A DNA stretch of 64,000 bases from JBFMFR01 sp040752025 (GTDB taxonomy: Bacteria; Chloroflexota; Anaerolineae; Anaerolineales; UBA4823): positions 1 to 64,000 of the forward strand of contig JBFMFR010000022.1 in NCBI GenBank assembly GCA_040752025.1, given 5' to 3'. The notes below the pieces were generated by a model. The model did no database searches. It was not told where the DNA came from and saw nothing but the letters and a program-made list of their open reading frames with translations. Both the position numbers and the translations under genes were made by a program. Positions 61,746-64,000 of the stretch are shown one piece after another (the first letter of the stretch is position 1; every line of letters begins with the position of its first letter).

Positions 61746-63034
61746 TAAAACTGCGGCAGGTAATCCCGGTGCGTTTCAAGTACATCATCCAGGACGGCCT
61801 GTATCCGGTCGGCCCTGGGCCCCAGCGGGTGTGCGAGCAGCGCCTGGTAAGCTGCCTGGCGGTCGCCGTGCACAGCTGCCTCAACTGTGAGTAATTCGTA
61901 AGCTTTCACCTGGGCGATCAGCCCAAAGCAAGCCGGTGGCAGTGGCTCGTTGGGTAAGGGGTGGATACCCTGGCGGTCTACTCGGGCGGGCATTTCCAGC
62001 ACCCATTCGTCTGGCCAGGCTGCCACTGCGCCAGCATTGTGCGTGTTGACGATGTGTGTTTCGCCCAGATCATTGTAATGCGCATTAAGTAACTGCGTGG
62101 CCACGGTGGAATAATAGGCCCCGCCGCGTTTCATCAGATCCTCGGGCAGCTCCACCAGGTCTGGATCGGCGTACTGGCACAGCAAATCCTTTTCGACCTG
62201 GATCACCTCTTCGGCGCGCGAAGGGGGCCATTGATCTTGTAACGCCAGCTTGTGATCGGTGTAGTAGAAGTATTGCAGGTAATAGTTGGGGATCATGTGC
62301 AGGCTTTCGAGTGTGTGCAGGTCCCATTCGGGCTCGAGGTCGCTGCGCAGGCTGGCGAGATAGCCTTCGAAAATCTGGGGCCAGATATCCTCTCCATCCA
62401 CACGGAAGCCGCGATGCCAGGTCAGGTGGTTGAGTCCCAGGGTATCCAGTTCGGCGCGCTGTGGCGCGATCTTTTCTCCGGTCAATTGTTCCAGTTTTTC
62501 CAGGAAGGCCATTTTGGTAGTGATGGCCACGTTGCACACCCCCACACAAGGCACATCAGGGGCGTATTTCACCAATGCCTGGGTGACCAACCCGGCCGGG
62601 TTGGTGAAGTTGGCCAGCAAGGCGCCCGGCTCGGCCAGCTCGCGCATATCGACGGCGATTTTTAGGATGATCGGAATCGTGCGCAGGGCTTTGGCCATGC
62701 CGCCAACGCCGGTGGTCTCCTGCCCAACCAGGCCGTGCCGCTTGCCCAGGTATTCGTCCTCGCGGCGGGCCTGCATCTGGCCGACGCGCAATTGAGTGGT
62801 TACGTAGGATGCCCCTCGAACGGCCTGACGCTGGTCGGTAGTGAGCACAACCTTGAAAGGGTCGCCTTTGGCGGCAACCATGCGTTGGGCAAAGCCACCG
62901 ACAATTTTCAGCCGTTCCGCATCGATATCCATCAACCAGAGTTCTTTCAGGGGCAGTTGCTCCAGACGCGCTAAAAATCCATTGACCAGTTCAGGCGTGT
63001 AGGTCGAACCGCCTCCGATAACAGCGACTTTCAT
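61745..63034 (-). CDS. Glycoside hydrolase family 4 (6-phospho-glycosidase type)
   Basis: 429 residues beginning MKVAVIGGGSTYTPELVNG, the NAD-binding start of GH4, followed by VGQETTGVGGMAKALRTIP, ANFTNPAGLVTQAL and GVCNVA (metal-binding Cys). These enzymes use NAD+ and Mn2+ to cleave 6-phospho-beta-glucosides or related substrates by an elimination mechanism. The substrate and linkage are not certain from sequence. GGAGGT precedes the ATG at 63034; an earlier start at 63088 lacks it. Confidence 0.92.
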   Translation of the reverse strand: MKVAVIGGGSTYTPELVNGFLARLEQLPLKELWLMDIDAERLKIVGGFAQRMVAAKGDPFKVVLTTDQRQAVRGASYVTTQLRVGQMQARREDEYLGKRHGLVGQETTGVGGMAKALRTIPIILKIAVDMRELAEPGALLANFTNPAGLVTQALVKYAPDVPCVGVCNVAITTKMAFLEKLEQLTGEKIAPQRAELDTLGLNHLTWHRGFRVDGEDIWPQIFEGYLASLRSDLEPEWDLHTLESLHMIPNYYLQYFYYTDHKLALQDQWPPSRAEEVIQVEKDLLCQYADPDLVELPEDLMKRGGAYYSTVATQLLNAHYNDLGETHIVNTHNAGAVAAWPDEWVLEMPARVDRQGIHPLPNEPLPPACFGLIAQVKAYELLTVEAAVHGDRQAAYQALLAHPLGPRADRIQAVLDDVLETHRDYLPQF

Positions 63035-63232
63035 AGTACCTCCATAGATATTGCCAGGTTTATTTCTCCATGCCAGTGGTGAGCACATCCTGGATTAAGA
63101 AGCGTTGAGCGATGAAAACAGGATCATAGGGATGTATATCAACGGTCCGAGGTAATCGTTCCAGGCTCAGATTATTGGGATAGAATGGGTGGGTAGGCTC
63201 GGCAATCGCTTGGGTTTTACCTCTCGATAGAA
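63035..63232. other. Gap between the GH4 gene and the LacI remnant
   Basis: The minus strand here is open to a TAA at 63060-63062 and could encode a short tail ending VDIHPYDPVFIAQRFLIQDV. It resembles no family known to me and no start or ribosome-binding site fits. It may be the 3' end of another decayed gene of the sugar locus, lost with the regulator. No RNA gene was seen. Confidence 0.35.
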
Positions 63233-63508
63233 TTAGTTGATTGAATTGGGTTTGGACTCTGCCGGACAGCCACAAGAGCGGCGCAGAACAATTTCGGTCG
63301 GAAGCAGCGTAATCGGATCAGCGGTCTCATCATCAGCGCCGAAAATGGCGTCAAAGGTGGGGAACGGGCCTTCGAGAAATTTTTTCATCGCCTGGTAAGC
63401 GATATCGCTTTCGAAGCCCTCCTGGAGAACCAGCGCCAGGTCGAGAGGCAGGTTATGCGCTTCAAGGGCCGCCTTGAAGCCAATCTCGCGCCAGTGGGCA
63501 TCCTCCTT
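63233..63508 (-). pseudogene. LacI-family regulator remnant with internal deletion
   Basis: On the minus strand, 91 codons before a TAA read as the sugar-binding region of a LacI-type regulator: AHWREIGFKAALEAHNLPLD, then AYQAMKKFLEGPFPTFDAIF, a normal mid-domain, but it jumps after GADDETAD straight to the C-terminal ITLLPTEIVLRRSCGC. About 80-90 residues are missing in frame, and a TAG (63509-63511) closes the frame on the other side, removing the DNA-binding domain. It probably once regulated the neighbouring GH4 gene. Confidence 0.82.
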
Positions 63509-63528
63509 CTACGCAAATCGCTCTCGGA

Positions 63529-64000
63529 TTATTCGCTTTCAAGCTCCAGAGCGAATTCTGCTTCCACGGATTGCACCAGGTCCTCTTTCTCATCCTCAGG
63601 CAAGAAGCTGGCCCTGGCAGCCGCGATCACCCGCTCGCGCAGCACTTCGAGCGAAAGCCCCAGGTCTTCGCATACCAGGCGGTATTCGTCGCTCAGGGTA
63701 ATTTGCGAGATGCTGGGATCATCGGTGTTGATGGTCACGTTCAAGCCGTGCGACATCATGCGCGGCAGAGGGTGAACGGTCAGGGAAGGGACCACGCCGG
63801 ACTGGTAATTGCTGGTCACACAGACTTCGAAGGGGATTTGGCGCTCGCGTGCCAGTACGGTGATATCCGGGTCCTCCAGGACGCGTATCCCATGCCCAAT
63901 GCGGTCGGCGTGTAAGTACAGGATCGCGTCAGCAACGTTCTCGGCGCTGCCCCATTCGCCAGCATGCACAGTCAGGTGAAGGCCAGCTTCTTTGGCAAGT
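63529..64000 (-). CDS. add: Adenosine deaminase, C-terminal part
   Basis: The gene runs off the right edge; 157 codons of the 3' part are inside. LTVHAGEWG, DRIGHGIRVLED and INTDDPSISQITLSDEY carry the zinc and catalytic residues of adenosine deaminase. It converts adenosine to inosine for purine salvage. The frame is open to the window edge, so the N-terminus, with the remaining His ligands, lies outside. No sign of decay in the visible part. Confidence 0.9.
   Translation of the reverse strand, partial: LAKEAGLHLTVHAGEWGSAENVADAILYLHADRIGHGIRVLEDPDITVLARERQIPFEVCVTSNYQSGVVPSLTVHPLPRMMSHGLNVTINTDDPSISQITLSDEYRLVCEDLGLSLEVLRERVIAAARASFLPEDEKEDLVQSVEAEFALELESE

Noticed and set aside
63060..63275. 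71-codon minus-strand open frame overlapping the LacI remnant
   Set aside because: Its first part is an out-of-frame reading of the LacI end and it has no ribosome-binding site; only its last ~35 codons might be part of an older gene.

Overview
The window looks like a chromosomal segment from a GC-rich member of the Chloroflexota, most plausibly Anaerolineae-like. The grounds are many lipoproteins and membrane proteins with Thr/Pro-rich linkers, a large family of transmembrane FHA proteins beside Ser/Thr kinases, and single-membrane-style lipoproteins. No rRNA or tRNA gene was recognised, so the assignment is by gene style only.

Layout. 1-122 is the 3' end of a DDE transposase. 153-9467 holds a GYD protein, an exported isoaspartyl methyltransferase, a membrane spermidine-synthase-like protein, a GAF/PAS sensor histidine kinase, an MBL-fold hydrolase, an alpha/beta hydrolase and a SagB-type nitroreductase. 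9661-14869 holds an MFS transporter, a HExxH lipoprotein, manA, a decayed bacterioferritin, msrA and a small membrane protein. 15130-19517 is a surface redox pair: a 13-haem cytochrome lipoprotein that appears to contain selenocysteine (in-frame TGA followed by a SECIS-like hairpin), then a lipoprotein built of six rhodanese domains. 19590-21098 is an S10 serine carboxypeptidase.

21251-32340 is a co-directional eight-gene cluster: six FHA proteins (two with extracellular vWA domains), one PP2C phosphatase and one transmembrane Ser/Thr kinase. It looks like a self-contained membrane phospho-threonine signalling system. A second transmembrane kinase lies at 36642, and a small membrane protein at 41022 carries three TxxI/V motifs that could be FHA targets after phosphorylation.

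32402-47519 is mostly housekeeping and transport: a TPR-alpha/beta hydrolase, ychF, galK, a lactate-permease-type transporter, a CPBP protease, DUF1684, terC and mutS2. 47668-54775 runs on the minus strand: a TrxB-like flavoprotein lacking its CxxC, malic enzyme, an acyl-CoA dehydrogenase-like protein, a Cys-rich mini protein, a tandem Usp protein and a beta-propeller-like lipoprotein. 54918-57881 is an ECF sigma / DUF5667 / TadG-like operon. 58106-61724 holds the B12-binding subunit and MeaB chaperone of methylmalonyl-CoA mutase, a GNAT gene with an amber stop, mutM and an unknown membrane protein. The right edge has a GH4 glycosidase, a LacI-regulator remnant and a partial adenosine deaminase.

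The most noteworthy points are the selenocysteine cytochrome candidate, the FHA/vWA/PP2C/kinase membrane cluster, the hexa-rhodanese lipoprotein, and three degraded genes (bacterioferritin, LacI and GNAT), two of which show clean in-frame internal deletions. Start sites were chosen mainly by ribosome-binding sites. All family calls are from motif recognition without database searches.
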